From Limonium bicolor (lineage: Eukaryota > Streptophyta > Magnoliopsida > Caryophyllales > Plumbaginaceae): 64,000 nt of DNA. Position numbers and translations under genes: made by a program. A model generated the notes under the pieces. That model saw nothing but the letters and a program-made list of their open reading frames with translations, ran no database searches and was not told the origin of the DNA. Every line of letters begins with the position of its first letter. The stretch's first letter is position 1. The stretch lies in assembly GCA_023374045.1 (NCBI GenBank), contig CM041777.1:89398300-89462299 (forward strand), given 5' to 3'. Shown here one piece after another: positions 46,125-58,983 of the stretch.

Positions 46125-46506
46125 ACCAAATACGTACCCTCATAACAAAAAGAGATTTTCCTTTGTAGTATAAATACGAGGTCACGGCCGTGAGGTGTAT
46201 ATGTGCTTTCAGGGTTGTAAAAAGTGAAATTCATATGTTTGTGAGATCATTTTTCTTCGCGATAGTAAAGAGCGATTGTAACTAGGAGCATGCGTGAAAG
46301 CACTGTAAGGGTTACGTGGTGGGGTAAAGTCTTAGAGAAGCTTAATATTATATAGTTGGGTATACTTGATTGTGTAACTTTAAAATTTCACGTAATATCA
46401 ATAAGTCTAGAGATTTCGCTTGTATTGTGCAAGTTCTTAGTGAGTCATATACTCACGCTCTCCTGAGACTCTTACTCAGTAGAACCCGGTAGGAATTTTC
46501 ACTTTC

Positions 46507-46735
46507 ATTTCTCCTTACTCTTCTCGGATATAGTTGGAGCATGTACCTTCGTGAACTTAGTTGAATCAGGGTTCTTGTACCTTTGACAAAGGGAAAAGTA
46601 ATCAGGGTATGGAACAAGCTGTGTTTGACGAGACCCACTGGGAAAAGTAATCGGGGTGCGATTGACAGAGGCGGCAAGACTGAACCGAGTGTGGGGGTGG
46701 GGGGGACTGAGACCGAGTGTTGCTAAATCCATGGG
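46507..46735 (-). pseudogene. LINE B ORF1, piece right of the Sirevirus
   Basis: Minus-strand frame 46732-46505 (HTRFSLAASVNRTPITFPSG ... KVHAPTISEKSKEK) leads straight to the CTTTC duplication. After removal of Copia 3 an open frame runs from this side into the ORF1 end at 30869, with a one-base shift. Confidence 0.5.
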
Positions 46736-46850
46736 AGGGGGTTATGGCCACAGGTTTCTATAAAGGCCTCAATTTTGCCTTTATGTAAAGGCTCAATTAT
46801 GAACCCTTAGATTTAAGTGATATAATCTTGTCCGTTGATTATCATCAAGA

Positions 46851-47255
46851 AAGATGTTGCTGGTTTTCAGATCCCTGTGTATAATTCTCTACCTCAAGTC
46901 GTGAGTCGTGGTGAAGATAGACTAATCCTCGTGCAATTCCATTGATGATGTGGAATCTCTTCGGCCAATCCAACAACATTCTCCTATACTTATTTGTTGC
47001 ATTGCATATGCACCAACAAATCATTTCAGAAACTCATGAATTGTTTTTTTTCAATCTCAAAACTGATGTCAATGGTGCAGTATGAATGAAGCCTGTATGC
47101 GTGTACCAAAGATGAAGAAGTCAAGGCTTTTATTAGACACGTACTCATGCACCAGCAACCTCTCGTCTCCTTCAATGCACCATCCCCGCAGCTTTATCAA
47201 GTTTCTGATGCTGAAGCTTCGCAATACAAGATACTTCATTCTTGAACTCTTTGAT
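46851..47255 (-). pseudogene. Receptor-like kinase fragment (SRK/DUF26 type)
   Basis: Two exon-like blocks on the minus strand. 47255-47076 encodes [17 protein letters not shown] then [20 protein letters not shown] (FFIF follows), the hinge region of plant receptor kinases. 46998-46851 encodes [20 protein letters not shown] (LHHDSRL follows) and, after a frameshift, [13 protein letters not shown], the catalytic loop with its HRD Asp. No DFG motif, activation loop, extracellular domain or membrane helix is present. The wording ([23 protein letters not shown]) is that of the S-domain/cysteine-rich RLK group. A captured or decayed piece. Confidence 0.7.
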
Positions 47256-47665
47256 TTAAATTAATAAAAAATAAACTAATAACTATATATACATATAAAA
47301 GTAGAGAAACTTTTATTAGTAAAATACTAACTATATCATAATTTGTTGAATATGTATAACTAAATTAACAAAGGAATTGTGAAATTTCCTTTAAAATAAT
47401 CATATTTTTTTGTTTATAATGGATTTAGTGTTACCTTATTAAACTAATAGTTATCATTTAATTAATGGATTTAAATTAATAAAAAATAAACTAATAACTA
47501 TATGTACTTATAAAAGTAGAAAAATTTTATTAGTAAAATACTAACTATATCATAATTTGTTGAATATGTACAACTAAATTAACAAAAGAATTGTGAAATT
47601 CTTTAAAAAATCATATTTTTTTTGTTTATAATGTATTTAGTGTTACGTTATATCCTTTTTAGGGT
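47254..47665. repeat. 215-bp direct duplication, AT-rich
   Basis: ATTTAAATTAATAAAAAATA starts at 47254 and again at 47469; the two copies are about 93 percent alike by eye. Confidence 0.9.
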
Positions 47666-48024
47666 GGTTTTTAAGGTGTGTGGTGTAGGTAAATTTTTTT
47701 GAAGTTGTTCTATACTTTATAATGTCGACACTGACTCGACAAATTTTTAGGGTTTGAGGTTTAGGGATTTTGGTCCCTTCACTACAAACCGTAAAAATGC
47801 TTTTGACATTTTAACATTTCCTAGGGTGGATTTGGGGTGGGTTTATGGTGAAGGATAATATTTTCAGGCATATGTAGGAGTTACAATCTCTTTATCTTTT
47901 TTAGTTTCAGAATTATATGTCATTCATACGGAAATAAATATGTCATAAGTTTACATAATACTAGCCATGATTTTATACCATTAATATGTAAAAACTACTC
48001 AATTCATTTTCAACTTTCCAAATA
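47666..48024. other. No gene seen
   Basis: GGGTTTGAGGTTTAGGG-like bases near 47748 and AT-rich DNA; nothing coding. Confidence 0.4.
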
Positions 48025-48452
48025 ATAGGTTAATCTTTTACAAGCGACAGGTTAACCATTTATGATTGATAGGTTAAGCATCTACGATTGACAGGTTAAC
48101 CATTTACAATTGACAGGTTAACATATTTTTGGTGACATGTTAACATTTTTCAAGTGACGGGTTAACCATTTATTATTGACAGGTTAACCATTTAACCTTG
48201 ATAGGATAACCATTTAAGCTTGACGGGTTAATCATTTAAGCTTGACAGATTAACCATTTACCAACGACAAGTTAACCATTTACTAGTGATAGGTTAATAG
48301 TTTTCAAATGACAGGTTAACCATTTACGAGCGACAGGTTAACAGTCTTCAAGCGACATGTCAACAATTTACCAGTGACAGGTTAAAAATTTTCAAGTGAC
48401 AAGTTAACGATTTTCAAGCCACAAGTTAACGATTTTCAAGCAACTGGTTAGG
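48025..48452. repeat. 22-bp minisatellite, about 19 units
   Basis: Consensus GACAGGTTAACCATTTACNA plus two bases; units are exactly 22 bp with no indels from 48046 to 48441. GGTTAAC is the most conserved part. Confidence 0.95.
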
Positions 48453-48545
48453 GGAGTGCAATGAGTGTTTTAATCACAACCATTCAAATAAATTAAAATA
48501 GATCCAATGGTCAATATTTAAACCTTTATATAAAGACAAATAAGT

Positions 48546-49422
48546 ATAACTCTATTTGTTGAGACCCACGGAGAAAACAATGTTGAATCCGTGGCTGGCT
48601 GTAGTGAAATTGGCTAGTTCTCTAAAACAAGAGAGAAATTTTTCAAACTGCTATGAGATTCTCTCTCTTGAAATCTGGGAGGGACTCTGATGTAGTTACG
48701 AGCCATATCCTACAAATGTCGTTTGGTTTAATTCTCTTTTTGAAATTTTCGCATTTGTATTAGTGGGTAGGGAAATCAACGTGAGCGACGAAGCTAGAAA
48801 GGGAGTAATGCCATGATTGATAGTTTTCCAGTACATGTTTCTGTAATTGTGAGTTAATGGAAGATGTGATCGATACAATAAGCAATTATAATTTCATCCA
48901 TTATAATCAGCTTCCATTACCCTTCTTCACAAACAGCTAAAACAAGATTGGACTTTAATTCCCTATTGAAAGGTTGAAAATTTCATTCCCGTTCAAGACC
49001 AATCACTGACCAAGCTCACATGGTAAAGATTGGTAGTGATCCAAGCTCACATGGTAAAGATTGGTTAACCACGATCCTGCATTTGCAAGCCGGCAGCGAA
49101 CGCCCTATGTCTTGAAGTTTTTATAGTTACCATAGTAACATACACAATGATGACCCTAGGCATGGGCATGATCGCATTTCACGGAAAAATCCAACATCCA
49201 AGGAACCATTATAACGTATAGCATAAGCCAATAGCAATTGATGCTTCCATAATTGATACACAGACATAAATTCTGAGAGGCTTCATTCATTCCATTATAA
49301 AAACTCAAATGTAGCTGAACGGAAGATGGAATCACAAAAAATTAAACATCCAAAACTATGTCCTGAAACAGGAAAAACTAGCTATGGCCACTCTCCAAAC
49401 AGGATGACTGCCTGAACAATAT
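48546..49422. other. Intergenic 3' of RPS23
   Basis: No gene recognised. A short direct duplication, CAAGCTCACATGGTAAAGAT, occurs near 49012 and 49043. The last 100-150 bases probably hold the RPS23 3' untranslated region. Confidence 0.45.
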
Positions 49423-50728
<1,306 letters not shown>

Positions 50729-51000
50729 GGTTGTAGATAAGCTCCGACGCCGAGAGTAGGGTTCAAGGAGCAAGAGTTCTTCAGAGGCTACGGCGCGCAA
50801 TCGAAACCCTAAGTATTTCGTGCCTATCGTTAAATAAACAGACAGGGAAGGAATTACAGTAGACTTTTTCTAATTCTTGTACATTGTGGGCTAGGTTTTC
50901 GGTAGCCCAAATACTTTTTTAAAAAAAAATCTTGTACATTGTGTGGGCTAGGTTTTTGGTAGCCCAAATACTTCAGCACTCTAAACTGAATAAAAGGTAC
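50729..51000 (-). promoter_or_regulatory. RPS23 promoter with telo-box and duplicated site II elements
   Basis: AAACCCTA (telo-box) lies at about 50803-50810. TGGGCT/AGCCCA (site II) pairs occur in two direct copies: CTTGTACATTGTGGGCTAGG at 50875-50914 and the matching block at 50931-50973. Telo-box plus site II is the known arrangement in promoters of plant ribosomal protein genes. Confidence 0.75.
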
Positions 51001-51140
51001 CTCTCCGCTTTGGTCAAATCACTCTACCAACAGTAACAGATCGGAGTATTTGTTTTTCGGAAATTATATGTGAACCAACTGCTTATTACATCCAAATATT
51101 TTGTTAATAAAAATTAATACTTAAATTAACTATATATTTA

Positions 51141-51783
51141 GGGGGTGTTGGTTGGTGTGAATCAAGAAGATGAAGAGGAAATTATTTGTTTATTTATTTT
51201 ATCTTATTTTCTAGAAATATAATGAAATTATCCAAATTCCTCTTACTCGATTTTGTCATCCCCTATTAGAGAATAAAACTTTCTTTCTTTCATACTTGAC
51301 CAATGAGTGGAGGTCATCGACTAGTGATCAGTAGACATTGGTTGGCGGCCAGCAGTCGTGAATCAGCAATTCAATTCTATTTTCCTTGTATGAATCAAGT
51401 AGATAGAGAATCATGGAATACTCATTTTCTTTTTGTTGTATTTATTTTCATGATTCATTTATATTTCTCTTGTATTAACCAAAGTTGACCCCTCCAAGGG
51501 AATATGTTTTATTTTTCATCAGTATTCATTGATCGTGACTAATGTCATTGACAGATGATTGTTGAATATTGACAAGTGATCGGTAGGTGCTGGCCAGTGA
51601 TCGATGACTATTTACCAAATATCGGTCACCATTGATCTAGGTCCAAGGGCAGTTGACCTAAAATTATTTTTCTTTCCCCTACACAAACCAAAATATAAGA
51701 GAATTATATGAAATTATTTTCCTTTCCCCTACATTCATTTCGTGGTTCTATGATTAGTTTTCTCTGCATAAGCTAAACACCCT
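51141..51783. mobile_element. Tourist-like MITE, relative of the one at 20628
   Basis: Begins GGGGGTGTTGGTTGG after TTA and ends with AACACCC. The interior shares the style of 20628-21295: a GAATCAAGAA start and clustered GGTCA/GATC motifs (51530-51640). The right target duplicate is degraded. Confidence 0.45.
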
Positions 51784-52088
51784 TTGAAGACTTATAATGA
51801 TTATGTTTGAAGTGAGAAATTGAAAATTAATTCAGTTGTAAGTCTAATAGTACAAAAAAAATCTCACATTATGTGTAGTGGGTTTAATTTCTTAAATGTT
51901 AGAGTTTCGCTTAATTACAAAAACATGAGTTGTAGAATTATTAATAATTATATCATCAATAGAGTTTGAGTTGTCTAAAAAGTGACTAACTAGTACTTTG
52001 ATGGATTTACAGTAATGATAAGATTGTTTTAACGTTTTGATAGTCTTTCCTCAAAAGAAGGAAAAATACTCCAATAATCCAAAGTTTT
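51784..52088. other. Intergenic, AT-rich
   Basis: No gene seen. Confidence 0.4.
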
Positions 52089-52470
52089 ATTACTTGATAA
52101 ATCATAAGGTAAATGACACGTTCAAACTAGGAGTTAGTGATTGGTTCTGCCATTCCATTTTGGGCTTGTGTACCATTGGCATCCCTCACTTGACCAGAAG
52201 AATTACTAATGATGTTTTATTTTTCTCAAAAACAAAGACTTATCAGAGAAGAACCAAACTTCATGTAGTTCTGAAGTTCTATTACGTGATAAATCATAAG
52301 GTAAATGACGTTCAAACTAGGAGTTAGTAATTGGTCTTCCCATATCCTTCATTCCATTTTGGGCTTATGTAATTGACATCCCTCCCATTTGACCAGAAGA
52401 ATTACTAATGAAGTTTTATTTTTCTCAAAAACAACAACTTAGCAGAGAAGAACCAAACCTCGTGTTGTTC
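52089..52470. repeat. 192-bp direct duplication
   Basis: Starts at ATTACTTGATAAATCATAAG (52089) and again at ATTACGTGATAAATCATAAG (52281). Both contain CATTCCATTTTGGGCTT and GACCAGAAGAATTACTAATG. Lies beyond the 3' end of the ICR gene. Confidence 0.9.
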
Positions 52471-53004
52471 AGATTGAAAAGTAGAGTTATTAACAAATGA
52501 TGAACAGAGTTACAGTAATAGAGAACATGAAAGAAAGTGCCAATTCCCATAGTTCTGAAAGGGAGCCATATGATTGGAAAGCAGACAGCTCAACATTCTG
52601 CGTTACAAAAGTGAGCGATTCAGTAACACCTCCAAAAACAAGCACTTGCGCATAAATAAACCCGACCCGCTTCCAACAATCCCTCAAACCCTCCAGCAAC
52701 CACAGATCGCCTTTATCACCCTTTTTCCTAGGGGTCCAAATAGCTTGTTGCAGTCTGGTACAGTTTCTACTTGAAAGAAAGTAGTAACAATCAATGTATT
52801 CTACATTTTAGCCACTATACAAAGCTTGATGTAAACGGTTACCTAACGTTCTTTGCATCAAATGCTTCTTTTCCAAATGCGCCATCAACCTATCAGAGAA
52901 ACCTGCCCATTCGTGTTTATGAACGTCAAAACCTAGAACCCAAGATATGGAAAATACAGAAGATCAGACAATTTCAGATGTCACAAAGAGAGCCACGACC
53001 TACA

Positions 53005-56000
53005 TCAGCTCTTAAGGTTTTGACCCTTTCGCCACAACCCACCAATCTTCTTCAACATGTTGCTATTCTTTTTCTTGAGCGACTCATCATCCATATCATC
53101 GGAGAAAGGAGAATCCATCGTTGCTACAGCATTGTTGTGGTAGCTGCTATCAAGAGAAGCTGTTCGATCCACCATCTTCCCATTACCGACACCACTGGGA
53201 GAAAGCATTGCAGCTGCTGCCTCAGCTGCTTTCCTCCACTGATCAGCCTGCACCTTCAACCTTCTCAGTTCAGCTTCAAGTCCAGTGTTCACGGTTTGGG
53301 CAGCTTCAAGCTGCTCAGCCACTCTAGCAGCCTTCTGCCTTGACATATCAGCTTCCTCTGCTGCAGCCACTAGCTTCAACTGAGCTTCATTCTTAGCTGC
53401 CTTCGCTGCCTCTGCCAAAGCCACAGCTTCCTCATCCACTTTACTTTTCTCTAACTCCCTAGTTCCAATCTGAGACCTCATGGTTTCATTCTCGTCTCCC
53501 AGATTCAGAACCCTGGTCTCCTTCTCCAGTAAAGCTGATTTCAGACCAGTGAGTTCTATTTCCAACCTCATCAGCTCAGTCCTTAGCTCAAATTCTTCTT
53601 CACTGGCTTCATTTTCTTTCAATGTGGTGCTTAGAGCTTCATTCTCACTCGACACATTCTGCAACTTGGCCTGCTTTGAGCTCAGATCAGACTTCAACTC
53701 TTCAATATTTTCCAGTGCCTTTTTCAGTTCCGCTTCAAGTTCAAGTTCCCTGAGACTAGATTCTGACTTTGCACGCTCCACTGCATCATAAGCATTTCTG
53801 ATCTGCAACGTGCTCTGAATGTACTCTTCTTGGTACCTTTGCTCAGATGTCTCCAGCGCAGATCTCAGTTCGTTCACTTCCTTCTTGAGGGAGTCAAGTT
53901 CTCCCATCAGCTTCTCAGTTTCTTCCTCACTCTTCTCTTCCTCTTGCTCCTCCAAAGCATCTTCAGAATTTCTCCTAGCATGTTGCATTTCAGCTAAATC
54001 AGCTTGGAGCTTGCTGACAAGCTTCTCCATTGAGCCAACTTGAGCATTTGACAGGTCCAAGTCTTGTACTAGTTTGTTGTGAGCTTCAATCACTCTGGAG
54101 TAATCTGACTGAACACTTTCAGCATCAGCCTTCAGAGCCTCTAATTGCATTTGCATCTCCCTACCCGCTTGGAGTGCACGGGCCTCAGAATCTTTACTGG
54201 CGTTCACTTGTTCCCTCATTTGCTGAACAAAATCAAGCGTTTCCGAGAGCTCAATCTTCAAACTCTGAATCTCTGCGCGAGTAGACTGCACATGCTGGGT
54301 CTGTGCAGCCTCCGATTCAGCAGTCATCTCGAGTTGCTTCTTCAGCCTCTGAATTTCATTCATGGCAGAAGATAGAGCAGAAGTGTCAAACGAATTCTGC
54401 TGTTGGACAGCTTCCAGTTCAGCCTGCCAAGCTTTGTCTCGCTCTTGAGAGAGTTTCCTGAGCTCTTGGAGCCTGGCGTCCTCCGAATCGGTAAGTTCGA
54501 AAAGCTGCTGTTGAGACTCTTCAAGTTGGGCTGACAGGACGGACAACTGCTGTTTCATGTCTTCAGCTTCTTTCTGGGCACACTTCTTTTTCAACTCTGA
54601 TGCATTAAGCTGTTCTCTCGCTGTTTTCAGCTCTTCTTGGATTTGGGTGAGCTGAGATTCAAGCTCAGACACTCTGCTAGGACGTTTTTTCTACAAAATT
54701 TGAAGAAAGTAGAATAAGATTAACACACAAATTACAGTTTCTGACAATTTCTTGGCCAAAATATTTGAACTTTGGAGATAAATGACATTAGCCTCCATTC
54801 TACGCAAGATATCAACACACAGATAAGAAAGATATGCTCGAATTAATGGCGCATAGCAAAAACAAAATTCCAAGTACAGCATTAGCAACTAAATCTAGCA
54901 TAATGTTTGTCGCTATAACATCTATACATGGTCAAAATATGCTCAAGCTTCTATTATAAGATATGAACACCTGACAAACACCCCCATTGCATAATTACCT
55001 CAGATATTGGGGTTTTGGGAGATCCCCGCTCCATGGGTTTGGGGCTTCGGCTCTTCAGGGTCTTGTTGTTAGATGAATTTGGCGAAGACATGGAATCAAG
55101 ATCCGCCCCTGAGGCCTTAGGCTTACGAGCAGTGCGTGGAGTAGCAGGTGAATTGCCCAGCCTATTATGTGTAAATTGTATAATTAGCATTTAGCACAGA
55201 AGCCCTATGAACAGTGATAGTCAAGTATATCACTCGTTCTCGTTGCCATATACCATGGGGCATCCTAGCTATACCAGAAGATGCCATTATAATAAAAAGG
55301 TAGGAGTGGAATTTCAATACAAACAGGAAACTGTAGGAGGTCGACTGGATAGCCCACCACGTCATCATACATGACAGTCCTGTCCAACGAAACAGCCATA
55401 TACTACGAGGAGGGATTTCTATTTTTTACATGACAGCTAACTTAGCAACGAAACAACCAGAGCAACAGTGTTCTGTCCTTCATAATATTTTCACATATCT
55501 AGATTTCTCAATGGCTTCTGAATATTCTAAAAGCTCTAAATCATAACCACACAAGCAGCTTTGCATCAATCCACTATAAGACATGACTAAAGATAAGCCT
55601 AAAAAGAACTGTCAGAAATAGTTGAAGCAGCAATTGTTGAATTGAGGTGGTCCATCCAAGTAATAGTTTCCATTAGTTTGAATAGATCAACAGTCATTAC
55701 AAGCACTATAAATGAGGAATACAGATCACAAAGCCCAATTCAGCCAAACAAACATAAACCAGAAATTATTGGGGACGGAGGGAAATTGAATTTAAAAGCA
55801 ACCATCACGTTGCAGACATAGTTACGGTATTGATGAACTCAGAGTACACCACACTGATGCTACTTCCATCACTATGTAAAAATGAGAAATGCCATACAAA
55901 GTCATTATAAACACTGTAAATGAGGATGTTATTCAGTGCAGGAGCAACCCACCTCTATTAAATGAAAAAATCTAAAAACGCGGTAAAAGGAATATACACA

Positions 56001-56040
56001 GCGCGAAGGAAATTTTTTACCTTGGTTTGGCTGTCTGCAT
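53005..56040 (-). CDS. Interactor of constitutive active ROPs (ICR/RIP family)
   Basis: Coding exons 56021-56040, 54999-55161 and 53005-54690, with GT/AG borders and matching phases, give 622 residues. The N-terminus is [20 protein letters not shown], then a Ser/Pro-rich linker with [20 protein letters not shown]. From about residue 65 to 555 it is a near continuous coiled coil (heptads, Glu/Lys/Leu rich). [13 protein letters not shown] at about 545-557 contains the QWRKAA motif needed for ROP binding in Arabidopsis ICR1. The C-terminus is [18 protein letters not shown] proteins are scaffolds linking activated ROP GTPases to microtubules and exocytosis. Length and exon structure suit ICR2/ICR5-type members. 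Which paralogue is not decidable here. Intact. Confidence 0.9.
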
Positions 56041-58489
56041 AGTTTCCCTTTCTGTAGGTTAATGTAGTAGTAGAGGGGCAATGATAAATGTTTTTCCTGC
56101 TAAGAGAGCCCCACTGACCCACAGCCCTGTAAAAGGCTGAGGGGGATGATTTGATTTCTCCTGAATGGGATTTGTAGGTGTACCTCCAAAAAGAAAACTG
56201 AGTGTATATATGCACAAAGAACAAGCAATATATGCTCTCAATTAGGTTCGGGGGGACTTTAATTAGGATTTCAGCATTAATATCTCATACTGCCAAACTA
56301 AGACAATTCCTTCAAAGTAACTCCATGAAGGGGGAACTACCACCACTTTTACCAACCATAGCCAACAGCAAGAGGGTTTGGAACAGAAAAAAGAAAAGTA
56401 AAAATATAAGAACGCAGTAGGTATGCAGAGAGTGGAGATATTGGTATAATTAATAATGTATTTCTAGACCCAGAAATATTCCCGAAAGCCCACATTATCT
56501 ATCTTTACTATATTCTACCTTGTCCTCTCCCTTACTCCAGTTAATAAACAACAGGATGATTTCCCCCAAATGTCCGGATTCAAATGATACAATAGAAAAC
56601 GACTCAGTGCTAGCCCAATTCTTCCATTAAGATCTACTATTAATAACCCATTTTGGATTACGTATCTTGCAGAGAAAACATACACTAGTATTTGGTAGTA
56701 CTTTTTTAGGTTTCCAGCTATACTGTTATCTTCAAAGACAGCATCAATGCACTTTAGCTCTCGAAGTGACAAAAAGCTAGACGTGAACATTACTCTCCCC
56801 TCCGGTTCAATTAATTGAAACACATGAGAAGGATTAGCTAGCCACTAGCCAGTCAGGCTGGGGAGATCAAGAGTCAACATCTCTAAAAGTAAACCGCCGA
56901 AACCAGAGCTTATAAATACACCACTAGCACAGAATGTGCAAATCTTATAGTGGGTTCCAGAATAGATAAGACAAAACAAATATGTACCGCAGGTAATACT
57001 GGAAGAGATTAATGAAAGGTACATGATAACCATACACAAATGCAAATCGGAAAGTTTCTTTCTCACTTATACGCCACAGAAGGAGGTGTCACTTGCCTTG
57101 AAGCGCATGAAACCCACAAAAGGATAAAGTACGGGAAGGAAAAAATTAGAGAGTCAAGCAACAGAACAACAGCTCAAATGGAGCTTTTTTTGTAAAGAGG
57201 AAAAGGAAGTCAAGATACGACAATAAAGGAGAAGAAATTAAAATAATTGAAAACAGAACAGTCTTCTCCCGTAGCCCATTGAGCTTCTAAACAAATCTCA
57301 AACGACAGCTCAACCACGAGACGACTTGAGCAGGGAGGAGAGCCAAAGAGAGTGAGAAAGAGAAAGGAAGCAAAATGTGGGTAGTAGCTTACCGAAAGCA
57401 AGAAGATGATGATAATGTACTTCGCTTCGGGATGAAAGGGACGAACCGTGAAGGAGTGGAACATAAACCCTAGGTATGGGAGAGAGGAGGGAGGACGATT
57501 CTGGAGATATGGAAATCGAGAGCTGCAATGGGACCACTCTCGGTGCCCAAACTGTTGACGCACACTAGCCGGTCTCCTTGTGCTGAGCTCAGTTTCCCAG
57601 GCTTTTAAGGTCTCTGTCAGTCTCTGCTTTCTTTTTGGCATCAGAGGTTCCTGCCAGTTACTTACACTGTCCACGACGGAGGGAGGGGAGGGGGATTCGA
57701 CCAATCGCCAAAGGGTACGCCATTGACGCGCCGACTTGCGCTGAAACGGTAACATATGGGTTTTTTCCCTCAGCATTAACGGGATATTGGCGCAGCTTTT
57801 TTTTTTGCCAGATGTCTGACTTTTGAACGTCGGACTTCAATATTTAACATATAAGATGATATACTAGGAATCCAAAGTTATTACTATATGTTTAATATTG
57901 AAGTGCAAGCGTGTCAGTAAACAGAAAGATGAAAATGGGACTAATAGTATACATAAATTTTTCCAAACGTAGACACCAGAGCTGCTCGAGAGGAGAATAA
58001 AAAAAAGGAAAAAGTAAATTAAATTTTAAAATGTTATAAGTGTAAAATCGGAAAAAATATACTGTTCATTAATATTGGTCGTTTAGGATGTGATTCTTGT
58101 TCAAATATCTGCATTCGGCTTTTGACACACTATTTTACTATTCAATATAAAAGTAATTATTATCTAAATGGAATAAGTAGTTCATTGTATTTAATAAGTG
58201 TAAATTAAAATACAGTTATTGTTGAATATTATTATTGGTTAGTCATTAAAAAGATGAATATATTTTGATAAAATTTAAAATTTAATGTTTTCTCTATATA
58301 ATATTAAAATTAATCTTATTAATTAAAAAAATGAATCTTCTCTAATAATAAAATTCTAATAAAATAAATTTATTCAAAGAAAAAAAATCTTACACTCACA
58401 CAACCATTAATAATTATTTTAACAGTGAATCTTATTTATTAACAAAATGAAAAGAAAATCGGTTCCAGAATACATTATGGCATTGACCA
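56041..58489. other. Upstream region of ICR gene; no other gene recognised
   Basis: Probably contains 5' untranslated exon(s) and promoter of the ICR gene; the stretch 57430-57640 is less AT-rich and could be the first exon. A minus frame at 57210-57776 lacks any recognisable domain. 57860-58480 is AT-rich with nothing seen. Confidence 0.4.
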
Positions 58490-58494
58490 ACCAA

Positions 58495-58625
58495 GGGACC
58501 GCCGCAGGGACCGACCCTGGTCTATCACGGCGGTTGTGACCTTGCAACCGCCGAGATAGGCCGTATTTTAGTATCTATTTCAATGGTTCTTAGCTTAGAA
58601 CGCCGAAATAGACCCCCTTTTTTCC
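58495..58625. repeat. Nested palindromes (transposon subterminal type)
   Basis: CGGCGGTTG-TGACCTTG-CAACCGCCG, and just after it CTATTTC..GGTTCTTAGCTTAGAAC..GAAATAG. GC-rich hairpin blocks like this flank CACTA-type genes. They lie 350 bp past the stop of the Ulp1 gene. Confidence 0.6.
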
Positions 58626-58812
58626 CATTCTAGCTTATATATTCACCATAACACATCATATGATTCAATCAAACCTGTAATATGGTATAATATAGCTGCC
58701 TCCACAATGGAGCGCTCCAGTACACGTTCATAAAGTTCTAAAAGCGTCCAATATCAACGGCGTGCCACAATTTGAGAGTAAACGAACCAACAACACAAAA
58801 AACACTTGCATT

Positions 58813-58948
58813 ACAAAGAATAACCAAAGTACACTTCATATCTACCAATACAACATCCACAAATGCATAGAATTGCAATAACAAAGAATAACCAAGGTAC
58901 ACTTCATATCTACCAATACACCATCAACAAATGCATAGAATTGCAATT
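58813..58948. repeat. 68-bp direct duplication in the Ulp1 gene 3' region
   Basis: ACAAAGAATAACCAA.GTACA starts at 58813 and 58881; copies differ at a few bases. Confidence 0.9.
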
Positions 58949-58983
58949 ACATTATCGAAAAAGTACGTAAATTAACTTCATCA

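Larger units (their letters stand above)
30875..46501 (+). mobile_element. Copia element 3, Sirevirus-like, with two nested solo LTRs
   Basis: The 5' LTR is 30875-31441 (567 bp). The 3' LTR begins at 41493, is interrupted by a 4.4-kb solo LTR, and ends at 46501. CTTTC is present on both sides (30870-30874 and 46502-46506), proving that the whole block is one insertion. The primer site is a mutated TGGTATCATAGC at 31444-31455. pol is followed by about 5 kb with an extra ORF and a non-coding repeat, and by AAAAAGGGAGAAAC before the 3' LTR; this layout is typical of Sireviruses. The target was the ORF1 end of LINE B. Coding parts are full of stops. Confidence 0.9.
41493..46501 (+). repeat. Copia 3 3' LTR, split by solo LTR 2
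   Basis: 41493-41677 matches the start of the 5' LTR, and 46130-46501 matches the rest; a TATAAATAC promoter-like box lies near 46170. Ends GGAATTTTCA, followed by the CTTTC target duplication. Confidence 0.88.
46770..48545. mobile_element. Possible TIR element carrying a captured kinase fragment
   Basis: The left end (46770-46850: CTTTATGTAAAGGCTCAA..TTAGATTTAA..CCGTTGATTA) and the reverse complement of the right end (about 48460-48545: CTTTATATAAAGGTTTAAAT..TTGGATCTA..GGTTGTGATTA) are similar over about 70 bp, though imperfect. Between them lie a receptor-kinase fragment, a 215-bp duplication and a 22-bp minisatellite. A target duplication was not identified. Tentative. Confidence 0.3.

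Noticed and set aside
48025..48452. CRISPR-like array
   Set aside because: Units are contiguous 22-bp repeats with no distinct spacers, and the DNA is from a plant.
53480..54375. Plus-strand frames across the ICR exon
   Set aside because: Antisense shadows of a long coiled-coil coding exon.
57210..57776. 188-codon minus-strand frame upstream of the ICR gene
   Set aside because: No domain, mixed composition and a weak start; more likely the 5' untranslated exon and promoter of the ICR gene.
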